Below are positions 25,068 to 34,278 of a stretch of DNA of 64,000 nt, in pieces. Source of the DNA: Streptomyces nigra (GTDB lineage Bacteria; Actinomycetota; Actinomycetes; Streptomycetales; Streptomycetaceae); contig NZ_CP029043.1 of assembly GCF_003074055.1 (NCBI RefSeq), positions 6,874,501-6,938,500 on the forward strand, given 5' to 3'. Position numbers and translations under genes: made by a program. How positions within the stretch are numbered: position 1 is the stretch's first letter; each line of letters starts with the position of its first letter. The notes under the pieces are model-generated. The model searched no databases. It had not been told where the DNA came from and saw only the letters and a program-made list of their open reading frames with translations.

Positions 25068-26300
25068 GTGAAGGTCGCGTGCGTAGGCGGCGGACCCGCC
25101 GGGCTGTACCTCTCGATCCTGCTCAAGCTGCGGGACCCGTCCCACGACGTCACCGTCCACGAGCGCAACCCGGAGGGCACCACCTACGGCTGGGGCGTCA
25201 CCTACTGGCGCGGTCTGCTCGACCGGCTCCACGCGCAGGACCCCGTGACCGCCCGCGCCATCGAGGCGAGCTCGGTCCGCTGGAACCAGGGCGTCGCCCA
25301 TGTCCGGGACCTGACGGCCCGCCAGCCCGGCGACGAGGGCCACGGCATCGGCCGGCACCGGCTCCTGGAGATCCTGGCCGACCGGGCCCGCTCGCTCGGC
25401 GTCCACCTCGACTTCGAGCACGAGATCACCCCGGACGCCCTGCCCGACGCCGACCTCGTGGTGGCGTGCGACGGGGTGCGCAGCACCCTGCGCGCGCAGT
25501 ACGCCGACCACTTCGGGACGCGGATCAGCATGGGCCGGAACCGCTACGTCTGGCTCGGCACCAGCAAGGTCTTCGACGCCTTCACCTTCTCCTTCGTGGA
25601 GACCGCCCACGGCTGGATCTGGTGCTACGGCTACGGCTTCGGACCCGGGGCCAGCACCTGTGTCGTCGAGTGCTCCCCCGAGACCTTCACCGGGCTCGGC
25701 CTGCACCGGGCGAGCGAGGCCGACGGACTGGCCCTGCTGGAGAAGCTGTTCGCCGACGTCCTCGAGGGCCATCCCCTGCGCGGCCGCCCGTCCGGCACCG
25801 GCGGCGCCCAGTGGCTGCACTTCCGCACCCTCACCAACCGCACCTGGCAGCGCGGCAACCTCGTCCTGCTCGGCGACGCCGCCCACACCACCCACTACTC
25901 CATCGGCGCCGGCACCACACTCGCCCTGGAGGACGCCATGGCGCTGGCCGCCGCCCTGTACGAGCAGCCCACGCTCCCGCGTGCCCTCGCCCGCTACGAG
26001 GACGAGCGTAGGCGGGCCCTGCTGCCCGTCCAGAGCGCCGCCCGCTACAGCGCCCTGTGGTACGAGAACCTGCCCCGGTACATGCAGCTGCCCCCGCAGC
26101 AGATGTTCGCCCTGCTGGGGCAGCGCCACTCGCCCCTGCTGCCCCATGTGCCGCCGCAGCTGTACTACCGGATCGACCGGGCGGCCGGGCAGATGGAGAC
26201 GCTGCGGCGGCTCAAGCGCTGGCTCGGGCCGAGGGTCGCGCGCACCGTGCAGGCCAGGTCCGTCAGGCCGTACTCGGAGGGGTCCGTTCCGCGTACTTGA
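25068..26300 (+). CDS. FAD-dependent aromatic monooxygenase (class A type)
   Basis: The 410-residue flavoprotein has a GGGPAGLYLSILLK dinucleotide motif at the start, GHGIGRHRLLEIL in the middle and LVLLGDAAHTTHYSIGAGTTLALEDA as the second FAD motif. The early YGWGVTYWRGLLDRL segment recalls salicylyl-CoA or anthraniloyl-CoA 5-hydroxylases and VioC/VioD-type enzymes rather than phenol hydroxylases. It probably hydroxylates an aromatic acid or its CoA ester. The GTG at 25068 has AGGGG five bases upstream; GTG 25062 is also in frame. No CoA ligase or ring-cleavage gene is adjacent, so the pathway is unknown. Confidence 0.83.
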   Translation: MKVACVGGGPAGLYLSILLKLRDPSHDVTVHERNPEGTTYGWGVTYWRGLLDRLHAQDPVTARAIEASSVRWNQGVAHVRDLTARQPGDEGHGIGRHRLLEILADRARSLGVHLDFEHEITPDALPDADLVVACDGVRSTLRAQYADHFGTRISMGRNRYVWLGTSKVFDAFTFSFVETAHGWIWCYGYGFGPGASTCVVECSPETFTGLGLHRASEADGLALLEKLFADVLEGHPLRGRPSGTGGAQWLHFRTLTNRTWQRGNLVLLGDAAHTTHYSIGAGTTLALEDAMALAAALYEQPTLPRALARYEDERRRALLPVQSAARYSALWYENLPRYMQLPPQQMFALLGQRHSPLLPHVPPQLYYRIDRAAGQMETLRRLKRWLGPRVARTVQARSVRPYSEGSVPRT

Positions 26301-26323
26301 ATCCTGAATGACACACTGACGCC

Positions 26324-27307
26324 ATGGAACAGCGTGCATTCGACAGGGCGGGCCTGCGGGCGTCCGTCATCGGCCTCGGAACCTGGCAGCTGGGCGCGGA
26401 CTGGGGAGACGTCGACGACCGGCAGGCCGAGGGCGTGCTGGAGGCGGCGGCCGAGTCCGGGGTGACCTTCTTCGACACAGCCGACGTGTACGGCGACGGA
26501 CGCAGCGAGCAGACCATCGCCCGGTTCCTGCGCGACCGGCCCGACCTGGACATCCTCGTCGCGACCAAGATGGGCCGCCGCGTCGACCAGATCCCCGAGA
26601 ACTACGTCCTGGACAACTTCCGCGCCTGGAACGACCGGTCGCGGCGCAACCTCGGCACGGACCGGATCGACCTGGTTCAGCTGCACTGCCCGCCGACCCC
26701 CGTCTACTCCACCGACGAGGTCTTCGACGCCCTGGACACCCTGGTGGCGGAGGAGCGCATCGCGCACTACGGCGTCAGCGTGGAGACCTGCGCCGAGGCG
26801 CTCGCCGCGATCGCCCGGCCCGGTGTGGCCGGCGTGCAGATCATCCTCAACGCGTTCCGGATGAAGCCCCTCCTGGAGGTGCTGCCCGCGGCCCGTGAGG
26901 CGGGCGTCGGCATCATCGCCCGGGTGCCCCTGGCGTCCGGGCTGCTGTCCGGCCGGTACACCAAGGAGACCGTCTTCCCCGAGAACGACCACCGCACCTA
27001 CAACCGGCACGGCGAGGCCTTCGACCAGGGCGAGACCTTCTCCGGCGTCGACTACGCCACCGGCGTCGAGGCCGCGGCCGAGTTCTCCGCGCTCGCCCCG
27101 CAGGGCTGGACCCCGGCCCAACTGGCGCTGCGCTGGATCGTCCAGCAGCCCGGCGTGACCACGGTCATCCCGGGCGCCCGCTCGCCCGAGCAGGCCCGCG
27201 CCAACGCGGCCGCCGCCGCGCTGCCGGACCTCGGCGAGGACACGCTCACCGCGATCCGCGACCTCTACGACCGCCGGATCAAGGACCAGGTCGAGAGCCG
27301 CTGGTGA
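26324..27307 (+). CDS. Aldo/keto reductase
   Basis: The 327-residue barrel enzyme shows the AKR catalytic tetrad in order: Asp and Tyr in FFDTADVYGDGRSEQ, Lys in VATKMG and His in LVQLHCPP. The NADPH-binding segment near the C terminus reads GVTTVIPGARSPEQARANAAAA. It reduces aldehydes or ketones with NADPH. It follows the monooxygenase gene by 23 bases on the same strand and may be co-transcribed. A strong hairpin terminator follows. The substrate is unknown. Confidence 0.88.
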   Translation: MEQRAFDRAGLRASVIGLGTWQLGADWGDVDDRQAEGVLEAAAESGVTFFDTADVYGDGRSEQTIARFLRDRPDLDILVATKMGRRVDQIPENYVLDNFRAWNDRSRRNLGTDRIDLVQLHCPPTPVYSTDEVFDALDTLVAEERIAHYGVSVETCAEALAAIARPGVAGVQIILNAFRMKPLLEVLPAAREAGVGIIARVPLASGLLSGRYTKETVFPENDHRTYNRHGEAFDQGETFSGVDYATGVEAAAEFSALAPQGWTPAQLALRWIVQQPGVTTVIPGARSPEQARANAAAAALPDLGEDTLTAIRDLYDRRIKDQVESRW

Positions 27308-27314
27308 GGCCCCA

Positions 27315-27347
27315 CTGGGCGGGGGGCCGGGACAGGACCCCGCCCAG
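27315..27347. terminator. Stem-loop terminator after the aldo/keto reductase gene
   Basis: CTGGGCGGGG (27315-27324) pairs with CCCCGCCCAG (27338-27347) across a 13-base loop. It starts eight bases after the stop codon. No U-tract follows, as is usual in Streptomyces. Confidence 0.7.
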
Positions 27348-27397
27348 CGGGTACCCGCGTTCTGAGGGCTCGCCTCGTCAGGACGCGGGAGGACACG

Positions 27398-27898
27398 GTG
27401 ACGGACACCGAGGACGGCACGACCAGGCGCAGAGGACGCAACGAGACCGAGGACGAACGGGCCGACCGCATGTGGGTCGAGCTCCTTCAAGAGGTGCGCG
27501 TGGCCCAGATGGGCGTGCAGATCCTCTTCGGCTTCCTGCTGACCGTCGTGTTCACGTCGAAGTACGACGACCTGCGGTCCATGGACCAGTCGATCTACAT
27601 CTTCACCGTCGTCGTGGGGGCCGCCGCCACCGGCACCCTGATCGGCCCGGTGTCGCTGCACCGACTGGTGTCCGGCCGCCGGATCAAACCCCAGGCCGTG
27701 GAGTGGGCGTCCCGGCTGACCCTGGTCGGCCTGGTTCTGCTCCTGATCACCATGGCGTCCTCGCTGCTGCTCATCCTGCGGGTCGCCACGCACGACGACT
27801 CCGTGCCGTGGATCGTCACCGGCATCGTCATCTGGTACATCGTGTGCTGGTTCGTGTTGCCCCTGTGGACCCGCCGCCGCTACACCGACACCGAGTGA
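27398..27898 (+). CDS. DUF6328-type small membrane protein
   Basis: The 166-residue protein has a charged N terminus (about residues 1-30) and four hydrophobic segments: LLQEVRVAQMGVQILFGFLL, YIFTVVVGAAATGTLIG, LTLVGLVLLLITMASSLLL and VTGIVIWYIVCWFVLPL. The EVRVAQ..VQILFGFLL signature matches the DUF6328 family of actinobacterial membrane proteins. No catalytic motif is visible and no role is known. The GTG start follows a GGAGGA ribosome site. Confidence 0.75.
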   Translation: MTDTEDGTTRRRGRNETEDERADRMWVELLQEVRVAQMGVQILFGFLLTVVFTSKYDDLRSMDQSIYIFTVVVGAAATGTLIGPVSLHRLVSGRRIKPQAVEWASRLTLVGLVLLLITMASSLLLILRVATHDDSVPWIVTGIVIWYIVCWFVLPLWTRRRYTDTE

Positions 27899-27922
27899 GC
27901 GGCGGCGGACGGGGGCGCCCGG

Positions 27923-28894
27923 TCAGCCGAAGGCGCTCCGCAGCGCGGGCAGCAGCGTCGTACGCGCCCAGTCGAGGTACGGCAGCTGCGCGTCGCCCCC
28001 GATCTGGACCAGGGCGATCTCGGTGAACCCGGCCTCCGCGTACGGGCGGACCGCCTCGACGAAGGCGTCCGGGTCGTCGCCGCACGGGGTGGCCTCCGCC
28101 ACGTCGTCCGGGGTGACGAACTGCGTGGCCCCCTCGAAGGAGTCCGGGTGCGGCAGCTCGGAGTTGACCTTCCAGCCGCTGCCGAACCACCGGAACTGGT
28201 CGTGGGCGCGTTTGACCGCCGCGTCCCGGTCGGGGTCGTAGCAGACCGGGAGCTGGCCCACCCGGGGCTTGCCCGTACCGCCGTGCCGGTCGAACGAGGA
28301 CAGCAGCTCCGGCTTGGGCTCGGTGGCGATCACCAGGTCGGCGAGCCGGCCCGCGAGTCGGCACGAGCGCTCGCCGGAGACCGCGATACCGATGGGTACG
28401 GGCTCGTCGGGCAGGTCCCACAGCCGCGCCGACTCCACGTCGAAGTGCGTACCCCGGTGATTGACGTGCCCGCCCTCGAAGAGCGCCCGGATGATCTCGA
28501 CCGCCTCCTCGAGCATCTCGTGCCGCACGTCCACCGACGGCCAGCCGCCGCCCACGACGTGCTCGTTGAGGTTCTCGCCCGAGCCGAGTCCCAGCCGGAA
28601 CCGGCCCTCGGACAGCAGCTGGAGGGTCGCCGCCTTCTGCGCCACGACGGCCGGGTGGTAGCGGAACGTCGGGCAGGTCACGTACGTCATCAGCGGGATC
28701 CGGGACGTGGCCTGGGCGGCGGCGCCCAGCACGGCCCACGCGTACGGCGAGTGCCCCTGCGAGCGCAGCCAGGGGAAGTAGTGGTCGGAGGTGACGGAGA
28801 AGTCGAAGCCCGCCTCCTCGGCGCGGACCACGTGGTCGACCAGCTCACGGGGGCCGGCCTGTTCGGTCATCATCGTGTATCCGATCTGCACCAT
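27923..28894 (-). CDS. LLM-class F420-dependent oxidoreductase (TIGR03557-like)
   Basis: The 323-residue luciferase-like TIM-barrel enzyme starts MVQIGYTMMTEQAGPRELVD and contains FSVTSDHYFPW, FRYHPAVVAQKAATLQLLSEGRF and GLGSGENLNEHVVG. These are hallmarks of the F420-dependent glucose-6-phosphate-dehydrogenase-like subgroup TIGR03557. Real substrates of that subgroup are mostly unknown. The ATG at 28894 begins at the conserved start; a 37-residue upstream extension is possible but not family-like. It is divergent from the serine hydrolase gene at 29008. Confidence 0.87.
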   Translation of the reverse strand: MVQIGYTMMTEQAGPRELVDHVVRAEEAGFDFSVTSDHYFPWLRSQGHSPYAWAVLGAAAQATSRIPLMTYVTCPTFRYHPAVVAQKAATLQLLSEGRFRLGLGSGENLNEHVVGGGWPSVDVRHEMLEEAVEIIRALFEGGHVNHRGTHFDVESARLWDLPDEPVPIGIAVSGERSCRLAGRLADLVIATEPKPELLSSFDRHGGTGKPRVGQLPVCYDPDRDAAVKRAHDQFRWFGSGWKVNSELPHPDSFEGATQFVTPDDVAEATPCGDDPDAFVEAVRPYAEAGFTEIALVQIGGDAQLPYLDWARTTLLPALRSAFG

Positions 28895-29007
28895 GGGGCC
28901 CGAGTCCCCGGACACCCTGGTCGAAAACGGGGCACGGCCGACGGGGGCGCGGAACGCGGGGCGCGAAACCCTTCGCTCCGGTCCGGGCGCCGGTGCAGGA
29001 TGCACGT

Positions 29008-30432
29008 ATGTCTGTTCGCCCGCTGCCCTCGAGCCCGCCCTCCGCCCAGGGTGTCGACGCCTCCGGTGTCCTCGCCTTCCTCGACGCCGTCGACGCCGCC
29101 CCCGGCGTCGAACCGCACAGCCTGATGATCCTGCGGCACGACCACGTCGTGGCCTCGGGGTGGTGGGCGCCGTACACCGCCGGGCGCCGGCACCTGCTCT
29201 ACTCGATCAGCAAGAGCTTCACGGCCACCGCGGCCGCCATCGCCGCCCGCGAGGGGCTGCTCCGGCTCGACGACCCGGTGATCTCCTTCTTCCCCGAGCT
29301 CGACGCGGAGATCACCGACCCGCGCAGCCGGGCCGTCCTGGTGCGGCACGTGGCGTCCATGGCCACCGGGCACGACACCGACATGATCTTCGCCGCGCGG
29401 GAACGCGACCGCGACGACCTGGTCCGCGGGTTCCTGCTGGAGCCGCCGCCGCACGACCCCGGGACGGTGTTCGCGTACAACCAGCCCGCCACCTTCACGC
29501 TGTCCGCCGTGGTCCAGCGGGTGAGCGGGCAGTCGCTGACCGACTATCTGCGGCCCCGCCTGTTCGACCCGCTCGGCATCGGCGACGTGGCCTGGCTGCG
29601 CCACCGCGACGGCCGCGAACTCGGCTTCAGCGGACTGCACGCCACCACCGACGCCGTCGCCCGGCTCGGCCTGCTGTATCTGCGCGGTGGCGTCTGGGAG
29701 GGCGAACGGCTGCTGCCCGAGGAGTGGGTCGCCGAGGCCACCCGCGCCCAGATCCCGTCGGCCGGCGGGATGCCCGGCGACGACTGGCAGCGGGGCTACG
29801 GCCTGTCGTTCTGGATGTCCCGGCACGGCTATCGCGGCGACGGCGCCCTCGGCCAGTTCTGCGTGGTGCTGCCCGAGCACGACGCGGTGGTGGTGACCAC
29901 CGCCGACACCTGGGACATGCCGGGCCTGCTGAACCTCGTCTGGGAGCATCTGCTGCCCGCGTTCGGCGGCGCCCCGGCGGACGGCGCCGAGCAGGCCGAA
30001 AGGGCCCTGGCCCACCGGCTGGCCGCCCTCGCCCTGCCGCCCGCCCCCGGCGAACCGGCGCCCGTGGAGCGGGCCGAGTCCTGGCACGGCGCCTTCAGCC
30101 CCGGCGACGAGGTCCACGCGGCCCTGCCGAGGGTGAGCGCCGTCGACCTCACCGAGCGGGACGGCGGCTGGGAGTTGACGTTCACCGAGGACGGCGAACC
30201 GCTGCGGGTGCGGCTCGGCGGCCCCGGGTGGACGGTCACCGAGGGGCCGGTGCCCACCGCGGTGAGCGGCGGCTGGACCGACGCCGACACCCTCGCCCTC
30301 GACGTCGCCTTCCTGGAGACCCCGCACCACCTGGAGGTGACCTGCTCGCTCAAGGAGCGCGCCTTCACCGCCCGCTGGCGCACCGAGCCCCTGCACGGCT
30401 CGCGCCTGCTCAGGATGTGCGCCCCGGCCTGA
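29008..30432 (+). CDS. Serine hydrolase of the class C beta-lactamase/esterase family
   Basis: The 474-residue protein has the SxxK nucleophile motif (YSISKSFTA) and the YxN-like YNQ motif (FAYNQPATF). The third KTG-type motif is a weak match (GDGALGQF). A C-terminal extra domain (about residues 330-470) is beta-rich, as in EstB-like or D-aminopeptidase-like members. There is no signal peptide, so it is probably cytoplasmic and an esterase or amidase rather than a beta-lactamase. An AGGA site lies seven bases before the ATG. Confidence 0.82.
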   Translation: MSVRPLPSSPPSAQGVDASGVLAFLDAVDAAPGVEPHSLMILRHDHVVASGWWAPYTAGRRHLLYSISKSFTATAAAIAAREGLLRLDDPVISFFPELDAEITDPRSRAVLVRHVASMATGHDTDMIFAARERDRDDLVRGFLLEPPPHDPGTVFAYNQPATFTLSAVVQRVSGQSLTDYLRPRLFDPLGIGDVAWLRHRDGRELGFSGLHATTDAVARLGLLYLRGGVWEGERLLPEEWVAEATRAQIPSAGGMPGDDWQRGYGLSFWMSRHGYRGDGALGQFCVVLPEHDAVVVTTADTWDMPGLLNLVWEHLLPAFGGAPADGAEQAERALAHRLAALALPPAPGEPAPVERAESWHGAFSPGDEVHAALPRVSAVDLTERDGGWELTFTEDGEPLRVRLGGPGWTVTEGPVPTAVSGGWTDADTLALDVAFLETPHHLEVTCSLKERAFTARWRTEPLHGSRLLRMCAPA

Positions 30433-30436
30433 CGGC

Positions 30437-31969
30437 TCAGTCCCCGGGCACCCGGAAGGTCCGCAGGAACACGTCCAGGGCCTCCCGGTTGCCCGGGGTG
30501 TCCCAGTCCTGCGCCGGCGTCGACCAGCGCAGCGAGAACCCGCGGTGGTCGTCCAGGAGGAAGCCCCGCCCGAACGTGCGCACCTGGACGCCGTTCTTCT
30601 GCGACAGCCACTCCATGTCGGCGGCCTCGTACCCCTGGTAGGTCGTCGCCTCGATCTGCCCGATCCGCTGGAAGCCGTCCGACCGGGCCAGCGCGGGCTG
30701 CACGTCGTCCCGCCAGACGGCCACCGGGTCCGGTTCCAGACGCTCGCTGTAGGTGACGGCGAGCCGGCGCGGGTCGTCCTCGGTGCCGAGGAACACCCGG
30801 TACGCCAGATCGGCGGCCCGGGTCGTGGACAGCGGCTTCCAGCCCTGCGGCAGGGCGACGGAGAAGCCGTCGGGGGAGGTGTACGTGCGGTAGCCGGCGG
30901 GGAGGCCGGGGCTCGGTGTGCCCGTGTCCGACGGCGGGGCGCTGGGCGCGGGTGCGGCGCCGCCGCCCGTCCCGGCGGTCGGGGTGGGACTCGCGGCGGC
31001 CTCCGGCGCGTCCGAGTCGCCGCCACCGGTCGCGACGAGGACGGCCGCGGCGACGGTGACCACGGCCAGGGCCATACCGAACAGCAGGGTGCGTCCGCCG
31101 CCCAGGAGCCCGGCCCCGGACCGGGGGCGCGCCTCGTCCTCGAGGGCCGCCCCGGGCTCCTCGCGCAGGACGCGGACGAGGGCGTCGCGGACCACGGATC
31201 TGCCCAGCCGCTCCCGGGAGTCCTTGCGCAGCAGGCCCTGCACGGCCTGGGTGAGCGGGCCGGCCCGCACCGGGGCGCGCAGCGGCAGCCGGTCCACGCC
31301 CTTCAGGGTGGCCTCGGGCCGGTCCCGCTCCCGGTACGGCGGACGGCCCTCGGCCATCGAGTAGAGGATCGCGCCGAGCGCCCACAGGTCGGACGCGGGC
31401 CCGACGCGTTCGTCACGGGCCTGCTCGGGCGAGGCGTACGACGGTGCCGCGAGGCGCGGCGAGAGGGTGGCGCCGGCCAGCCCGAACCCGGTGACCACGA
31501 CGGCGTCCTCCTCGCCCACGAACACCTGGCCGGGGCTCAGCTCGCCGTGCGTGATGCCCGCGACATGCGCGGCCTCCAGGACGTCCAGCAGCTCCAGGCC
31601 GATCCGGGCGGTCCGGGTGTAGTCGAACGTGCCCTGCCGGGTGAGGAGTTCACCGAGCGGCGTGCCCTCGATCCACTCGGTGACGATCCACAGGCTCCCG
31701 GCGTCCTCGACGACGTCCAGGACGGCGGCCACCCGGCCGGGCCGCAGCAGCGCCATCCGTTCCGACGTCCGCAGAATGCGGGAGGACGCCCGCCGTGCGC
31801 TGTCGGCATCCTGGTCGAGGGGCAGGCCGATCTGGGTGAGAAGGCACGCGTGTTCGGTTTCCAGATCCTCGCCGGAATAGCTCACCCGGTTCGTCTCGCG
31901 ATGCACGACATCGACGAGGCGGTACCGTCCGGCGACCGACTCGGAAGTGGAGACGCGTGCCTTGACCAT
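30437..31969 (-). CDS. Membrane-anchored serine/threonine pseudokinase
   Basis: The 510-residue protein has a bacterial STPK-like fold (about residues 12-270), one membrane helix (LLFGMALAVVTVAAAVLVATGG, near 300) and an extracytoplasmic domain after a Pro/Ser/Thr linker. Catalytic residues are lost. The HRDLKPxN loop reads HGELSPGQ (141-148), DFG reads GFG (161-163), and no VAIK lysine is evident. It should bind nucleotide or a partner poorly or not at all, and signal by interaction. The outer domain (YRTYTSPDGFSVALPQGWKP) resembles a lipoprotein-like beta domain. The ATG at 31969 has GAGGG six bases upstream. It is convergent with the esterase gene. Confidence 0.8.
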   Translation of the reverse strand: MVKARVSTSESVAGRYRLVDVVHRETNRVSYSGEDLETEHACLLTQIGLPLDQDADSARRASSRILRTSERMALLRPGRVAAVLDVVEDAGSLWIVTEWIEGTPLGELLTRQGTFDYTRTARIGLELLDVLEAAHVAGITHGELSPGQVFVGEEDAVVVTGFGLAGATLSPRLAAPSYASPEQARDERVGPASDLWALGAILYSMAEGRPPYRERDRPEATLKGVDRLPLRAPVRAGPLTQAVQGLLRKDSRERLGRSVVRDALVRVLREEPGAALEDEARPRSGAGLLGGGRTLLFGMALAVVTVAAAVLVATGGGDSDAPEAAASPTPTAGTGGGAAPAPSAPPSDTGTPSPGLPAGYRTYTSPDGFSVALPQGWKPLSTTRAADLAYRVFLGTEDDPRRLAVTYSERLEPDPVAVWRDDVQPALARSDGFQRIGQIEATTYQGYEAADMEWLSQKNGVQVRTFGRGFLLDDHRGFSLRWSTPAQDWDTPGNREALDVFLRTFRVPGD

Positions 31970-32132
31970 GGCCATCCCTCGCTGAACACCTGGCTCCCAT
32001 ATCTCACAGGAAGTACGGGAGCCGTCACCCGGTCCGTTCAACGAAAGGCCATGGAAAGGGCGTTCTCTCTTCCCCGCTTTCCTGACGCTGGAGTAAGCTT
32101 TCGAAAAGGCAGGGGAATTCCGCCGGGAATGC

Positions 32133-33101
32133 TCAGTGAAGGCCGAAATCCTCCGCCCAGCGGCCGACATCCGCGGTCGTCGCGTTGCCGCCGCACACCA
32201 CCAGACCGAGCCGTGCGCCGTCCCCGACCCGCTCCAGCACCCGCCGCGCGGCCGGCAGCAGGGCGCCCGCCGCGGGCTCCGTCCACACCTTGGCGTGCTC
32301 GGCGAAGTCGAGCACCCCGCGCACCGCCTCCCGGTCCGGGACCACCAGCACCTCGTCCACGAGGGCGGACACATGGTCGTACGTCAGCTGCGAGACGCTC
32401 GGCGCGCTCAGCGTGGACACGATCGACGACAGCTTCACCGGCAGCGGGCCGCCCGCCGCCAGCGCCGCCGACATCGCCTCGGCGCCCTCGGTCTCCACAC
32501 CCCAGATCCGTACGTCCGGACGCCTGGCCCGCAGCGCCACCGCGACACCGGCGATCAGCCCGCCGCCCCCGACGCTGACCACGACGTCCGTCAACTCACC
32601 GGCTTCCTCGGCGAGTTCCAGCCCAACCGTGCCCTGGCCGGCGACCACCAGCGGGTCGTCGAAGGGGTGCACCAGGGTCAGGCCCTCGTCCCGCAGCCGG
32701 GTCACGAGCGAGAAGGCGCCGTCCATGTCGTCCGTCAGCCGTACCGACGCCCCGGCGTCCCGGGCGATCTCGACGGCCCTTGCGGGCGCCGTGCGCGGCA
32801 TGACCACGGTCGCCTTCACATCGAGGGCGGCGGCCGTCATCGCCAGCGCGATCCCGTGGTTGCCGCCGCTGACCGCCACCACCCCGGCCGCGCGCTGGGC
32901 CTCGGTGAGCGACAGCAGCTTCGCCGTGGCGCCGCGCGCCTTGAACGAGCCGGTGCGCTGCAGGAGTTCGAGCTTCGCCGTCACCGGCACGCCGAGCAGG
33001 GCGGACAGGCCCGGACTGGACACGGTAGGCGTACGGACGACATGCCCGGCGACGAGGTGGGCCGCGGCTTCGACATCGGAGATCCCGATCAAGACACTCA
33101 C
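32133..33101 (-). CDS. PLP-dependent threonine/serine dehydratase-like enzyme
   Basis: The protein of about 322 residues is a fold-type II PLP enzyme. The PLP lysine lies in RTGSFKARGA, the phosphate-binding loop is SVGGGGLIAG, and SGGNHGIA is the substrate Asn loop. It deaminates threonine or serine, or racemises serine; there is no C-terminal ACT regulatory domain, so it is not a full biosynthetic IlvA. The start is uncertain. GTG 33101 directly abuts GGAAAGG, whereas TTG 33092 has that site at ideal spacing and begins MIGISDVEAA. It appears monocistronic. Confidence 0.82.
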   Translation of the reverse strand: MSVLIGISDVEAAAHLVAGHVVRTPTVSSPGLSALLGVPVTAKLELLQRTGSFKARGATAKLLSLTEAQRAAGVVAVSGGNHGIALAMTAAALDVKATVVMPRTAPARAVEIARDAGASVRLTDDMDGAFSLVTRLRDEGLTLVHPFDDPLVVAGQGTVGLELAEEAGELTDVVVSVGGGGLIAGVAVALRARRPDVRIWGVETEGAEAMSAALAAGGPLPVKLSSIVSTLSAPSVSQLTYDHVSALVDEVLVVPDREAVRGVLDFAEHAKVWTEPAAGALLPAARRVLERVGDGARLGLVVCGGNATTADVGRWAEDFGLH

Positions 33102-33234
33102 CTTTCCGGTACGGGCCGACGCCCGCACCGTCTGGCACCCTTCCTCGCGATCCGCCCCTGGTCAAGCCGGTGGCCCGGGGGCTGGGTGCCCGGGGTGCCG
33201 CCGGTCGACGGCGGTGGGACCGGCGGCGTCGCGC

Positions 33235-34278
33235 TCACTGCTCGCGGCGGATCACGAAGTCGAGCAGGGCGCGCAGTTCGGCGGCGGGGCCGGGTGCCAG
33301 GGGTACGGCGTCCAGGGCCGCGCGGGCGGCCGCCGCCTGGTGCCGGGCCTCCGCCAGGGTCGCCGTACGCCCGCCCGCCCGGTCGATCAGGTCCGCGATC
33401 TCGGACGGGGCGGCGGACGACTCCAGCAGGGCGGACAGGCGGCCGGCGGCGGGGGAGTCGAGCGCCGCCAGCACCGGGAAGGTCTTCTTGCGCTCGCGCA
33501 GATCGCCGTGCACGGGCTTGCCGGTGACCGCCGGGTCGCCCCAGATGCCGAGGACGTCGTCCACGGCCTGGAACGCGACGCCCAGATGCCGTCCGGCCCG
33601 GTCGAGTGCCGCCACCGTCGCGGGCGGCGCCCCGCCGAGGGCGGCGCCCAGCGCGACCGCGCACCCCAGCAGCGCACCCGTCTTGTGCTCGGCCATCGTC
33701 CGGTACTCCCGAAGACGCACCCGCTCCGGACCGGTCCAGGGGCGCGACGCGAACAGCAGGTCGTCGGCCTGTCCGTGCACCAGGTCCCGCAGCGCCCGCG
33801 ACAGCAGCCGCATCGCCGGGGCACCCGCGTCGGCGAGCGTCTCCACGGCGAGGGCGAACAGCGCGTCCCCGGCGAGGACGGCGGGCCCGGTGCCGTACGC
33901 CTTCCACACGGTGGGCCGGCGGCGCCGTGCCTCGTCGCCGTCCATGATGTCGTCGTGCAACAGCGAGAAGGCGTGCACCAGTTCCACCGCGACCGCTCCC
34001 CGCACGGCGGCCGCTCCGGACGCGCCGGCCGCCTCGGCGCCGAGCACGGCCAGGGCCTGCCGTACGCCCTTCCCGCCGGAGGAGCGGGACGGCGCACCGC
34101 CCACCTCGCACCAGCCGAAGGAGTAGGCCGCCATCTCGCCGACCCAGGGATGCGAGCCCGCCACGGCGTCCCGCAGCGCGGGCGCCACCAGGGCCCGGCA
34201 CCGCTCCAGGGTGCGGTGGACGGCGGCGGCCGGAGGGGCGCTCTCGGGCGCCCGGACCGGCGTCGGAAGCGCGCTCAC
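33235..34278 (-). CDS. Polyprenyl diphosphate synthase
   Basis: The 347-residue all-helical trans-isoprenyl synthase has the first Asp-rich motif LLHDDIMDGD and the second AVDDVLGIWGD. The RRRRPTVW loop follows the first. The early GGKxxRP motif reads SSGGKGVRQAL, a weaker match than usual. It condenses IPP with an allylic diphosphate; size and motifs fit a C15-C20 product, but chain length cannot be fixed by eye. The GTG start overlaps the stop of the TPR gene by four bases (GTGA), so translation is coupled. No cyclase or phytoene synthase gene is nearby. Confidence 0.86.
   Translation of the reverse strand: MSALPTPVRAPESAPPAAAVHRTLERCRALVAPALRDAVAGSHPWVGEMAAYSFGWCEVGGAPSRSSGGKGVRQALAVLGAEAAGASGAAAVRGAVAVELVHAFSLLHDDIMDGDEARRRRPTVWKAYGTGPAVLAGDALFALAVETLADAGAPAMRLLSRALRDLVHGQADDLLFASRPWTGPERVRLREYRTMAEHKTGALLGCAVALGAALGGAPPATVAALDRAGRHLGVAFQAVDDVLGIWGDPAVTGKPVHGDLRERKKTFPVLAALDSPAAGRLSALLESSAAPSEIADLIDRAGGRTATLAEARHQAAAARAALDAVPLAPGPAAELRALLDFVIRREQ

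Noticed and set aside
28870..31026. A 718-codon minus-strand frame opposite the serine hydrolase
   Set aside because: Antisense to a hydrolase with intact SxxK and YxN motifs; composition is shadow-like.
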